Source of the DNA: JAJPXC01 sp964628905
GTDB lineage: Bacteria > Bacteroidota > Bacteroidia > Bacteroidales > Muribaculaceae
Reading direction: 5' to 3'
Assembly (NCBI GenBank): GCA_964628905.1
Contig: CAZVNS010000001.1
Coordinates: 62,001-126,000, forward strand
Length of the DNA: 64,000 nt
The notes below the pieces were generated by a model, which worked only from the letters and a program-made list of their open reading frames with translations, did not search any database and had not been told where the DNA came from. Position numbers and translations under genes: made by a program. Shown piece by piece: positions 1 through 7,039 of the stretch (position 1 is the first letter of the stretch; every line of letters begins with the position of its first letter).

Positions 1-102
1 AATGTCGGCACGGTGACACGGCAACCCCTCCCTTATCAATGCTTTAAGGAAGTAAGGCCATTTGGCGTTTTTGCCGCTATGGAGGTCGAAGAGTAGGCTC
101 AT
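1..102 (-). CDS. N-terminal fragment of unidentified protein, cut by window edge
   Basis: An open frame on the minus strand begins with ATG at 102-100 and runs off the window after 34 codons without a stop. It begins MSLLFDLHSGKNAKWPYFL. It is divergent from the glycosyltransferase at 186, with an 83-nt gap that holds the promoter-like sites. The short peptide suggests a cytoplasmic enzyme, and its place next to two sugar-transfer genes makes a glycosyltransferase possible. This is inference from context only; no motif is visible in 34 residues. Confidence 0.5.
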   Translation of the reverse strand, partial: MSLLFDLHSGKNAKWPYFLKALIREGLPCHRADI

Positions 103-161
103 CTGTTGGCAAAGTGTGATTAGTGATAGCGCAAAAATAAACAAAAGTTCGTAAAAGTTGC

Positions 162-169
162 TATATTTG
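162..169 (+). promoter_or_regulatory. Bacteroidetes -7 element (TATATTTG) for the GT2 gene
   Basis: TATATTTG matches the Bacteroidetes primary-sigma -7 consensus TAnnTTTG and lies 16 nt before the GTG start at 186, which implies a very short leader. No well-spaced TTG (-33) is obvious upstream. Confidence 0.55.
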
Positions 170-185
170 CCCAAAATATCAGCAA

Positions 186-974
186 GTGAACAATACCGAC
201 AACCAACAGAAGATATCGGCGGTGCTCAACACCTACAACGCTGAGGAGCATCTCGACCGCGTGCTGACGGCCCTCAAAGGGTTTGACGAAATCGTGGTTT
301 GCGACATGGAGAGCACCGACCGCACCCTCGAAATAGCCCGCGCCCACGGCTGCCGCATCGTCACATTCCCCAAGGGGAACATCAACATCTGCGAACCGGG
401 GCGCAACACCGCCATCCAAGCCGCCACAAGCCCCTGGGTGCTTGTGGTCGATGCTGACGAGGTAGTCACCCCCCAACTGCGTGACTATCTTTATAATACC
501 ATCGCACAACCCAATCCACCGACAGCCCTGAAAGTGGCGCTCCGCAACATGTTTCTCGACTCGGAGGACTGTTCGCGTTACCCCGACTACCACATACGCT
601 TCTTCCGCCGCGACAAGGTCAACTGGCCTCCAACCATCCACTCAATACCACAGATTGACGGCACCGTCGACAAGATACCCTCCGACGACCGCTCGCTGGC
701 GATGATACACTTCCCCCACTCCACCCTGCGCATATTCCAGAAGCAAGTCACATATTGCGAGAACGATGCCGTGCGACGCCTCCCGCGGTCAGGCAAGGTA
801 AGCCTGTTGCGGCTGATATTCCGCCCCAAGTGGGACTTTTTCAAGCGCTACGTACTCCACGGCGCCATCTTCCGAGGCCGCACCGGCTACATCCAGGCGC
901 GCCTCGACTCCCAGTACCGCTTCATGGTCCTGGCTCGCCTCTTCGAAAAGCAAACCCTCAATGAACGCAAGTAG
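186..974 (+). CDS. Family 2 glycosyltransferase (WaaE/KdtX-like)
   Basis: A 262-residue GT-A glycosyltransferase. It opens with a nucleotide-binding strand (ISAVLNTYNAEEHLDRVL, residues 11-28) and has the metal-binding DADE at about residue 94, followed by a RNMFL stretch typical of the WaaE/KdtX group that adds glucose or heptose to lipopolysaccharide inner core. The start is GTG at 186: the first in-frame ATG falls inside the catalytic domain, and no earlier start is available downstream of the -7 box. There is no signal peptide or membrane span, so it probably acts at the inner face of the membrane. It faces a second, convergent sugar-transfer-like gene, which supports a role in surface glycan assembly. 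The exact sugar cannot be read from the sequence. Confidence 0.85.
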   Translation: MNNTDNQQKISAVLNTYNAEEHLDRVLTALKGFDEIVVCDMESTDRTLEIARAHGCRIVTFPKGNINICEPGRNTAIQAATSPWVLVVDADEVVTPQLRDYLYNTIAQPNPPTALKVALRNMFLDSEDCSRYPDYHIRFFRRDKVNWPPTIHSIPQIDGTVDKIPSDDRSLAMIHFPHSTLRIFQKQVTYCENDAVRRLPRSGKVSLLRLIFRPKWDFFKRYVLHGAIFRGRTGYIQARLDSQYRFMVLARLFEKQTLNERK

Positions 975-1014
975 GCGCAGGTACGCCACTGTGCTCGGCG
1001 GTTCGGCCGCCGAG
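975..1014 (+). terminator. Family B hairpin repeat, copy 1 (convergent gene end)
   Basis: Directly after the stop codon at 972-974. The stem CTCGGCGG/CCGCCGAG (994-1014) is preceded by GGCGCAG...CCACTGTG, which the other family B copies share. It separates two convergent genes and probably serves as a terminator, although no U-tract follows. Confidence 0.7.
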
Positions 1015-1018
1015 AGGG

Positions 1019-2002
1019 TTATTGGAAGAGGCGCGGGAGCCAGGTGGTGATGTCGTGGGGAGCGAGCAGAGAGGGGTCGATGGGGGTGAAGGGCGTGCGC
1101 AGAAATGTGGCGAGGTCGCGGGTGTCCTCGCCTAAGATGTAAATGTTGGCGGAGTGGTAAAATGCTTCGCTGCAGACCGATGGGTTGTTGGTAATCAGCT
1201 TCTTGCCATATAATTGCGCTTCGAGTGTGCGCAGTGTGATGCCGCGCTGCCCCGGCTGGCATATGTCAATCACGGCCGAGGCGACGGCTATGCGGCGGTT
1301 GACCTCATCAAGCGTCATCTGCCGATCCATCAGTCGCTCGGCGATAGCCGGATGTCGCTGGTCAACGGCATGGTGCTTGTTTCTTACAATGTTGATATCC
1401 AGCTCGATGCCGCTATCCTTCAGGGCTTCAATCACCTCAACCAATTGTGCCTCGCGTCCCTTCTCAAAGCCTATGAAGAATACCCGCGGGGTGTGGGCCG
1501 CGCAGTCAATGTCGGCTCGGCGAAACACCTGTGGCACAAGGCGACAACCCAGAACCTCGGCGTCGGCGGGGTCGAATGTGCACACGTCGACGTGCTGTCG
1601 TTGCATCCCCGTGATGTAACGCTTGAGGCGGTGCGGGTTGCGGCGCAGCTTGAGCATCGGGTTCCACAGGAATGATACCACCTTGTCGGTCAGTGCTTCA
1701 GCTGCCATCATGCAGGTGTATTTATAGTTCTCCACGCCCCAAAGGAGCACACGGTCGGCGGGGGTGACGGCGCGGAGGGCATCGGCCACCTCCTTAGGGA
1801 AAATCGCGCGGGTGAGCACTCCTCGGCGGTTGCCCAACAGCATCCTCGATGAGCGCAACATCCCAGCCCACAGCCCTTTGCGCGGGAGGTGGTGCACTAT
1901 CACCACTTTGGGTCGGTGCTTTATGGCATCGAGGATATAGTCGGCCATAAAGTATTTGCGTACAATGATATATGTCTTCGGTTTGGAAGTGTTGGAGTTC
2001 AT
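1019..2002 (-). CDS. Glycosyltransferase-like protein, LPS/surface glycan type
   Basis: A 327-residue cytoplasmic protein with a two-lobed look. The N-terminal half carries TYIIVRKYFMADYILDAI and a hydrophobic KVVIVHHL strand. The C-terminal half has VVIDICQPGQRGITLRTLEAQLYGK at about residues 240-265, which resembles the donor-binding lobe of GT-B enzymes, where a conserved R/E pair sits in a TLEAxxYGK-type motif. Bacteroidetes relatives are annotated as lipopolysaccharide core or CgeB-like glycosyltransferases. It is convergent with the GT2 gene and divergent from the sirtuin. A TAATTTTG box (2017-2010 on the minus strand) lies 7 nt from the start. The substrate is unknown; the family assignment comes from pattern, not a search. 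Confidence 0.65.
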   Translation of the reverse strand: MNSNTSKPKTYIIVRKYFMADYILDAIKHRPKVVIVHHLPRKGLWAGMLRSSRMLLGNRRGVLTRAIFPKEVADALRAVTPADRVLLWGVENYKYTCMMAAEALTDKVVSFLWNPMLKLRRNPHRLKRYITGMQRQHVDVCTFDPADAEVLGCRLVPQVFRRADIDCAAHTPRVFFIGFEKGREAQLVEVIEALKDSGIELDINIVRNKHHAVDQRHPAIAERLMDRQMTLDEVNRRIAVASAVIDICQPGQRGITLRTLEAQLYGKKLITNNPSVCSEAFYHSANIYILGEDTRDLATFLRTPFTPIDPSLLAPHDITTWLPRLFQ

Positions 2003-2009
2003 CGCGACG

Positions 2010-2017
2010 CAAAATTA
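2010..2017 (-). promoter_or_regulatory. -7 element (TAATTTTG) for the 2002 glycosyltransferase-like gene
   Basis: Minus-strand TAATTTTG matches TAnnTTTG and ends 7 nt before the ATG at 2002, giving an almost leaderless transcript. It is back to back with the sirtuin promoter box at 2039-2046. Confidence 0.45.
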
Positions 2018-2038
2018 ACAAAATTGGGTCATTTGTGT

Positions 2039-2046
2039 TATATTTG
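2039..2046 (+). promoter_or_regulatory. -7 element (TATATTTG) for the sirtuin gene
   Basis: TATATTTG lies 22 nt before the ATG at 2069. A TTG at 2024-2026 is too close for the usual spacing of about 20 nt, so only the -7 box is claimed. Confidence 0.5.
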
Positions 2047-2068
2047 TAATCGCAAAATTGACTCTACT

Positions 2069-2752
2069 ATGAAAAAGAAACTCGTAATCTCGACCGGCGC
2101 GGGCATCAGCGCCGAGAGTGGCATCTCCACATTCCGCGACGCCGGCGGACTGTGGGAAAAGTACCCCGTGATGGACGTCTGCTCAGCCGACGGCTTTGAG
2201 CGCAATCCGGCGTTAGTACACCAGTTCTACAACGACCGCCGAAAGCAACTGATTGATGTTAAGCCCAATGCGGCTCACTACGGCTTGGTTGACCTGGAGG
2301 AGAAATACGACGTATATGTGATAACGCAGAATGTCGACGACCTACATGAGCGTGCCGGGCAGAAGAATGTGCTGCATTTGCATGGCGAACTGATGAAGGT
2401 GCGCTCGATGACCCACCCTGAGCGCGTGTATCAGCTCAAGCCCGAGGCTTGCGAAACATCACCCGAAACGCGCGACCAATATGGCGACCCGGTGCGCCCG
2501 CATATCGTGTTTTTCCAGGAGGCTGTGCCTAACTTTGAGCCGGCGACAGAGCTGGTGGCTCAGGCCGATATATTTGTGGTAATAGGCACATCGCTCAATG
2601 TTTACCCGGCGGCGGCGCTGATCAACTATGTGCGGCCCGGCACTCCGATTTACTATATCGACCCTAATCCGGCCCGCGTGCCCGAGGGGGTAACGGTGAT
2701 TGCCGAGCCGGCAACCAAGGGTGTGGCCACGCTCGCCAAGATGCTCTCTTAA
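2069..2752 (+). CDS. NAD-dependent protein deacylase, Sir2/CobB class III
   Basis: A 227-residue sirtuin that removes acyl groups from lysines using NAD+. Visible motifs are GAGISAESGI (10-19), FRDAGGLW (22-29), QNVDDLH (87-93), the catalytic His in LHLHGEL (H105), GTSLNVYP (173-180) and a C-terminal nucleotide-binding strand (YYIDPNP). Y54 and R57 form the YxxR pair that SIRT5/CobB-type enzymes use to bind negatively charged acyl groups, so desuccinylase or demalonylase activity is likely. The usual four zinc-binding cysteines are missing: between residues 106 and 170 only C128 is present. The ATG at 2069 gives the standard N terminus just before GAGIS; a longer frame back to 1889 overlaps the divergent gene and both promoters and is rejected. 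Confidence 0.92.
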   Translation: MKKKLVISTGAGISAESGISTFRDAGGLWEKYPVMDVCSADGFERNPALVHQFYNDRRKQLIDVKPNAAHYGLVDLEEKYDVYVITQNVDDLHERAGQKNVLHLHGELMKVRSMTHPERVYQLKPEACETSPETRDQYGDPVRPHIVFFQEAVPNFEPATELVAQADIFVVIGTSLNVYPAAALINYVRPGTPIYYIDPNPARVPEGVTVIAEPATKGVATLAKMLS

Positions 2753-2753
2753 A

Positions 2754-2787
2754 CCCGGCGGCGAAACCGCCGGGCACGGTGCCCACC
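2754..2787 (-). terminator. Family B hairpin repeat, copy 2 (convergent gene end)
   Basis: Between the convergent sirtuin and xerD genes. The stem CCCGGCGG/CCGCCGGG (2754-2774) with loop CGAAA, read on the minus strand, is preceded by CACCGTG as in the other copies. Probable bidirectional transcript end. Confidence 0.7.
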
Positions 2788-2819
2788 CCGGTGCGCCCGC
2801 GGTTCAGTGCGGCCTGCAT

Positions 2820-3731
2820 CTATTTGCGGAGGTTGCGGGGGTGGAAGTGGAGTATCTGGTCGCGAAGGAGTGTGCGGTCGAGGTGCAGGTATATCTCGGT
2901 GGTGGCAATCGACTCGTGGCCAAGCATCTGCTGGATTGAGCGCAGGTTGGCTCCCCCTTCGAGCAGGTGCGTGGCGAAGGAGTGGCGCAGGGTGTGGGGC
3001 GATATCACCTTCTTGATGCCAGCCTCGTTGGCCAGACGTTTGATGATGTAGAACACCATGACACGGGTCAGTCGGTGGCCGCGGTTGTTGAGGAACACTA
3101 TCCCCTCCTCCCCCGGCTTGATGCCGCAGAGTCCGCGCTCGGGCAGGTAAGCGCTTATCTCACGCAGAGCGCTTTGTGCTATGGGCACGATGCGGGTCTT
3201 GTCACCTTTGCCTGTCACCTGGATGTACTCCTCGTCGGCGTAGATGGAGTTGAGGGTGAGGTTGACCAGCTCGCTCACGCGCAGGCCACAAGAATAGAGC
3301 GTTTCGACTATCGCACGGTTGCGTTGCCCCTCGGCCTTTGTCATGTCGACGGCGGCGATCATGGCGTCGATTTCATCGATGGTGAGCACTTCGGGGAGAT
3401 GCCGCCCGGTGCGGGGGCTTTCGAGCAATAGAGCGGGATTTTCGGGGATTATCCCTTCGAGTTTGAGATAGCGGAAAAATGAACGTATACCCGACAGTAT
3501 TCGGGCCTGCGATGCCGGGGCTATGCCTAAGTCGTGCAGATCGCCCACCATCCAACGTAGATGGTCGATGGTCACTTGGTCGAGCCTCAAATTGTTGTCA
3601 GCTAAGTAGTTCAGGAGCTTGTTGACGTCGTCGATATACCCTTGGCGAGTGTTGTCGCTCAGGCCGCGCTCCATGAGCATGTAGGCGGCGTAGCGATCGA
3701 GCAGACGGGGGATGTCGTCGGTCAGAACCAT
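2820..3731 (-). CDS. xerD: Site-specific tyrosine recombinase XerD
   Basis: A 303-residue tyrosine recombinase of normal XerC/D length. The N-terminal SAM-like core-binding domain spans residues 8-95 and the catalytic domain 110-300. All active-site residues are present: R151 in CGLRVSEL, K175 in GKGDKTR, H246 and R249 in HTLRHSFATH, H272 in LGHESI and nucleophile Y281. With its partner Xer protein it resolves chromosome dimers at dif. It is the last gene of a tight minus-strand run and its start overlaps the preceding methyltransferase-like gene by 10 nt, so the two are co-transcribed. XerC cannot be fully excluded from sequence alone, but the short N terminus and THLLEGGANLR stretch favour XerD. 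Confidence 0.9.
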   Translation of the reverse strand: MVLTDDIPRLLDRYAAYMLMERGLSDNTRQGYIDDVNKLLNYLADNNLRLDQVTIDHLRWMVGDLHDLGIAPASQARILSGIRSFFRYLKLEGIIPENPALLLESPRTGRHLPEVLTIDEIDAMIAAVDMTKAEGQRNRAIVETLYSCGLRVSELVNLTLNSIYADEEYIQVTGKGDKTRIVPIAQSALREISAYLPERGLCGIKPGEEGIVFLNNRGHRLTRVMVFYIIKRLANEAGIKKVISPHTLRHSFATHLLEGGANLRSIQQMLGHESIATTEIYLHLDRTLLRDQILHFHPRNLRK

Positions 3732-4390
3732 AGCTGGTAGTGGTGCAGGGGGAGGTGCCGCTGCCCCACGATGATGCCTATCTTGGCGTTGGTGAAGCTC
3801 ATGCCGCGGTCCATGGTGTGGGTCACGGCGCGCCAGAGTTCGCTGATGTTGGAGTCGCGGCTGAGGTTGCGCACTATTGTCACACCCCCGGCGGCGATGT
3901 GTCGGCGCAGCAGGGTGGTGATGCGGGCGCGGTCCTCGGGACGCAGCTCGCTGATGATGATTACCGGGAATTCAGCTCCGTGCATCAGCGGCTCAAGGTC
4001 ATCGACCACAGTCACGCGCGGGTTGTACGACTCCTCGCGACGGCTGTCGTAGAGGGTGATTTGCAGTCGCGAATCGTAGAGGAGCGCGGTGTCTGTGGTA
4101 AGTCCGTGAGTCGAACCTATCTGCAACAGAGTCAAGGGCTTGAAGTGGCACAGTATGCGGTAGATCATCTTGGCGTGCTTGAGCGACATCACTCTCGAGT
4201 GCCCCTTGACGTGGCGGGCGCGGTCGTGGGCCACTTGGCGCCTCTCAGCTATCTCCTGATAAGCGTAGTAGGGTGTGCGCTCACACAGCACGCGGCGTAT
4301 GAAGTAGAAGGCGAACGGTGAATGCACACCGAACCCATGGCTGCGCTTCAGCCGACCGGGCGCGTTGATGTATTGCCGGAGTCGTGTCAT
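3722..4390 (-). CDS. SAM-methyltransferase-fold protein of unknown substrate
   Basis: A 222-residue soluble protein. It begins with a conserved HGFGVHSPFAFYFIRRVL block (residues 19-36) found in Bacteroidales homologues. Residues 88-150 (LTLLQIGSTHGLTTDTALLY, then ITLYDS, then VTVVDD) follow the strand-helix pattern of the class I SAM-binding fold, with GSTHG replacing the usual GxGxG loop. An O-methyltransferase-like role is plausible but unproved, and the weak glycine motif means it might not bind SAM. It overlaps the upstream YfhO-like gene by 4 nt and xerD by 10 nt, so all three are translated from one message. Confidence 0.6.
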   Translation of the reverse strand: MTRLRQYINAPGRLKRSHGFGVHSPFAFYFIRRVLCERTPYYAYQEIAERRQVAHDRARHVKGHSRVMSLKHAKMIYRILCHFKPLTLLQIGSTHGLTTDTALLYDSRLQITLYDSRREESYNPRVTVVDDLEPLMHGAEFPVIIISELRPEDRARITTLLRRHIAAGGVTIVRNLSRDSNISELWRAVTHTMDRGMSFTNAKIGIIVGQRHLPLHHYQLWF

Positions 4391-7002
4391 TGTTTCTCAG
4401 CGTTTTCCACCACCCCTTGGCGATAAAGGCTCAGGGCTATGGCCGCGAGCACCCACAGGTAGATGAGGATTATGGCCACGGTGGCTATAGTGCCGGTGAC
4501 GTGGAGCGATTGGGGGTCAAACTTCATGCTGATGGTGTGCTCTCCGGCGGGTATCTGCATGGCGCGCAACACGTAGTTGACACGCCCCAGCTCCGCGGGT
4601 TGGCCATCGATCTCGGCCTGCCATCCCCAGGGGAAGTATACCTCGGAGAACACCGCCAAGCCGCCGTTTGTAGATTTGGCCTTATAGCTCAGAGCGTCAG
4701 GGGTATAGTCGGTGAGCGTGATGTAGTCGCCCTCGGCCACATCATAAACCTCTTTGTCGCCCAACTGCCCCTTGAAGCGCTCATCGGCCACGGCGCGGGT
4801 GGCAGGCTGCAACAGGTCGAGAGCGTCCATCTCGGCATCGGCGCCCTTGACGTAGGTGAGCGAGTCGACAAACCAGGCATTGCCCAAGGCTGCCGGATTA
4901 GGTTGCCACTGTCCTTGAGCCATCATGTAGCGGGTGTTGAGCATGTCGAGCACATTGGTATTGATCTGATTTGACATCTGGCGGTTGATAAGGTCTTGAT
5001 AGCGGGTGAGTTTGGCCGCATGGTAGCCTCCAATCATCGAGTGGTGGTAGGAGGGAAACGGTGAGGAGAACTGGTCGAAGCTCATCACACGGTAATGCTT
5101 GTAGCCGCGGGCTGCGGCATCGGCCTTGATAGCGCGGTCGGCCGCTGACTCAGGTATGGGGTTTTCGCTCACCATGGCTGGCGGTGCGAACGAATTGGCA
5201 TTGAGATAGCGGTCGTTGACGTTGTAGAGGTCGGCGACTACGAGCACAGTAACCGCTCCACCGGCCACGAGTGAGGCGTTCTTGAGCGTGAGCCTGCCCA
5301 TGGCGTAGATCAGCAGCACAGCCCCGGCAGCGAGGATGAACCACAGCGAGCGCCATGCGTCGGATACGAGTATCGCGCGGCGGGTCGACTCTATAACGTG
5401 GTAAATGCCGTTGTTGGGGTTTTCGAGCCTTAACTGAGCGAGATATTGCTGCACTTCGGGGCTGGAGGGATTGATGCCCTGGCTCTGAGCATCTTTGACA
5501 ATCATTTGGGCAAATCGTGCCGATGTGTCGAAGTCGGTGTCGGTGACAAACGGCCCGAACAGCGACGGAATAAATATGGCAATCAGGCAGATGGCAGCCG
5601 GCGCTCCGAACGACCACGCCACTTGCTTTGTGTACTTACGTCCATGGTCGGGGGAGGTGAGCAGCTTCTGCAGGCCCAACACGCCCAGCAAGGGCATGGT
5701 GAATTGCGCTATCACCAATATCGACTCTACGGTGCGGAACTTGGAGTACATCGGCACGATGTCGATAAACAGGTCGGTCAGCGACATAAAGTGGCGCCCC
5801 ATGGCCAGGAATATCGACAGCAGGGTCATCACCAGGAGCGCCCACTTCAGCGGCCCTTTGACGATCAAGCAACCGAGTATGAACAGCGCGCAGATGATGG
5901 CGCCGACATAGACCGGGCCGTTGGTGCCCTCGGGGTCGCCGAAGTATGGGGGCACGTTGCTGACAAAGGCCTGCGTGGTCTGGGGGAGGTTAGATCCGTC
6001 GTATTGAGCTGACTCAACGAGCGAAACTCCTGCTGCGCGCCCATTGGCGATTTTGGTCGTGGCGCCACCCTTGATGTTGGGTATCAGCAGCGAGAATGAC
6101 TCGTCGGGCTGATAGGAATAGGTGGTGATGTAGCTGCGGTCGAGGCCGTCGGTGGCGTTGGAGGGGTCGGTAACCTCCGATGTCAGCTCTGAGTGGCCTC
6201 CGCGAATGGTCTCCTTGGAGTATTGATATGTGTTGTAGAGCGAGGGGGAGTTGGCCGCCAGTGCAAGCAGGGCTGCCACCACGAGCGTGCCGGTGGCTGT
6301 GCTCCACTGCTTCAGCTCTTTGTGCATAATTCCCTTCACGAGATAGCCTATCGATATCGCTGCTATCAGCATGCCGAAGTAGTACGACATCTGCGGGTGG
6401 TTGGCGGCGAGCTGCATCATCGCTGAGATTGCCGCAATGGCTCCACCGACCCAATAGCGGCCGCGGTAGGCGAGTATCACTCCTGCGATTGTTGGGGGCA
6501 CGTAGCTGACGGTGATGAATTTCCAAAGGTGGCCGGCACCGATGATGATGATCCAATAAGTCGAGAAGCCGAAGGCCACGGCCCCCATGAAGCCATACAG
6601 AGGCTTGATGCGCAGCGAAGCCATCAGTATCAGGAAGCCCATCATCATCATGCACAGCAAGTTGGAGGGGTTGGGCAGGCCCATGCCGTAGAGCGAGTTG
6701 ATCCAGTCGAACAGTGAGTTGCTCGGGTAGGACGGTGAGATCTGGAAGGTGGGCATGCCGGAGAAGAGGGAGTTGGTCCACCGCGGAGTCTCCCCCGTGG
6801 CTGCGGCATACTCCTGGATCTCATGTCCGTTGGCCAGGCCCTGGAGCATATCGTACTGCTGCAGGCGGCCGCCGTCGGAGGCCTCAGGGTAGAAGAAAAG
6901 GAATGCCAGCATCCAGCAAACCGCCGCTGCCAACAGATAGCCCCATACTTGCGGGCACCTGAAGTAATCGATCACCGACTTGATTTGGAAATTTTTCATC
7001 AT
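4387..7002 (-). CDS. YfhO-family polytopic membrane protein
   Basis: An 871-residue inner-membrane protein. About a dozen transmembrane helices fill residues 17-560 (for example WGYLLAAAVCWMLAFLFFY and WALLVMTLLSIFLAMG), followed by a soluble region of about 250 residues and a last helix near the C terminus (TGTIATVAIILIYLWVLAAIAL, 835-856). This architecture, and the SGMPTFQISP motif in the first periplasmic loop, match the YfhO family (PF09586), whose Bacillus members take part in glycosylation of cell-envelope polymers. The role in Bacteroidetes is not established; a GT-C-like sugar transfer at the periplasmic face is inference. It lies 37 nt downstream of the secreted endonuclease gene and overlaps the next gene by 4 nt. 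Confidence 0.85.
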   Translation of the reverse strand: MMKNFQIKSVIDYFRCPQVWGYLLAAAVCWMLAFLFFYPEASDGGRLQQYDMLQGLANGHEIQEYAAATGETPRWTNSLFSGMPTFQISPSYPSNSLFDWINSLYGMGLPNPSNLLCMMMMGFLILMASLRIKPLYGFMGAVAFGFSTYWIIIIGAGHLWKFITVSYVPPTIAGVILAYRGRYWVGGAIAAISAMMQLAANHPQMSYYFGMLIAAISIGYLVKGIMHKELKQWSTATGTLVVAALLALAANSPSLYNTYQYSKETIRGGHSELTSEVTDPSNATDGLDRSYITTYSYQPDESFSLLIPNIKGGATTKIANGRAAGVSLVESAQYDGSNLPQTTQAFVSNVPPYFGDPEGTNGPVYVGAIICALFILGCLIVKGPLKWALLVMTLLSIFLAMGRHFMSLTDLFIDIVPMYSKFRTVESILVIAQFTMPLLGVLGLQKLLTSPDHGRKYTKQVAWSFGAPAAICLIAIFIPSLFGPFVTDTDFDTSARFAQMIVKDAQSQGINPSSPEVQQYLAQLRLENPNNGIYHVIESTRRAILVSDAWRSLWFILAAGAVLLIYAMGRLTLKNASLVAGGAVTVLVVADLYNVNDRYLNANSFAPPAMVSENPIPESAADRAIKADAAARGYKHYRVMSFDQFSSPFPSYHHSMIGGYHAAKLTRYQDLINRQMSNQINTNVLDMLNTRYMMAQGQWQPNPAALGNAWFVDSLTYVKGADAEMDALDLLQPATRAVADERFKGQLGDKEVYDVAEGDYITLTDYTPDALSYKAKSTNGGLAVFSEVYFPWGWQAEIDGQPAELGRVNYVLRAMQIPAGEHTISMKFDPQSLHVTGTIATVAIILIYLWVLAAIALSLYRQGVVENAEKQ

Positions 7003-7039
7003 AATTGTTTGTTTCGCTGACGCATCGGGTTAGCGTCCC

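Noticed and set aside
1889..2068. N-terminal extension of the sirtuin
   Set aside because: It runs through the divergent gene and its promoter boxes; the canonical sirtuin N terminus begins at 2069.
2820..3731. XerD-type recombinase as part of a mobile element or integrase
   Set aside because: Length, motifs and its operon with envelope genes fit the housekeeping dimer-resolution enzyme; no att-like repeats or cargo are seen.
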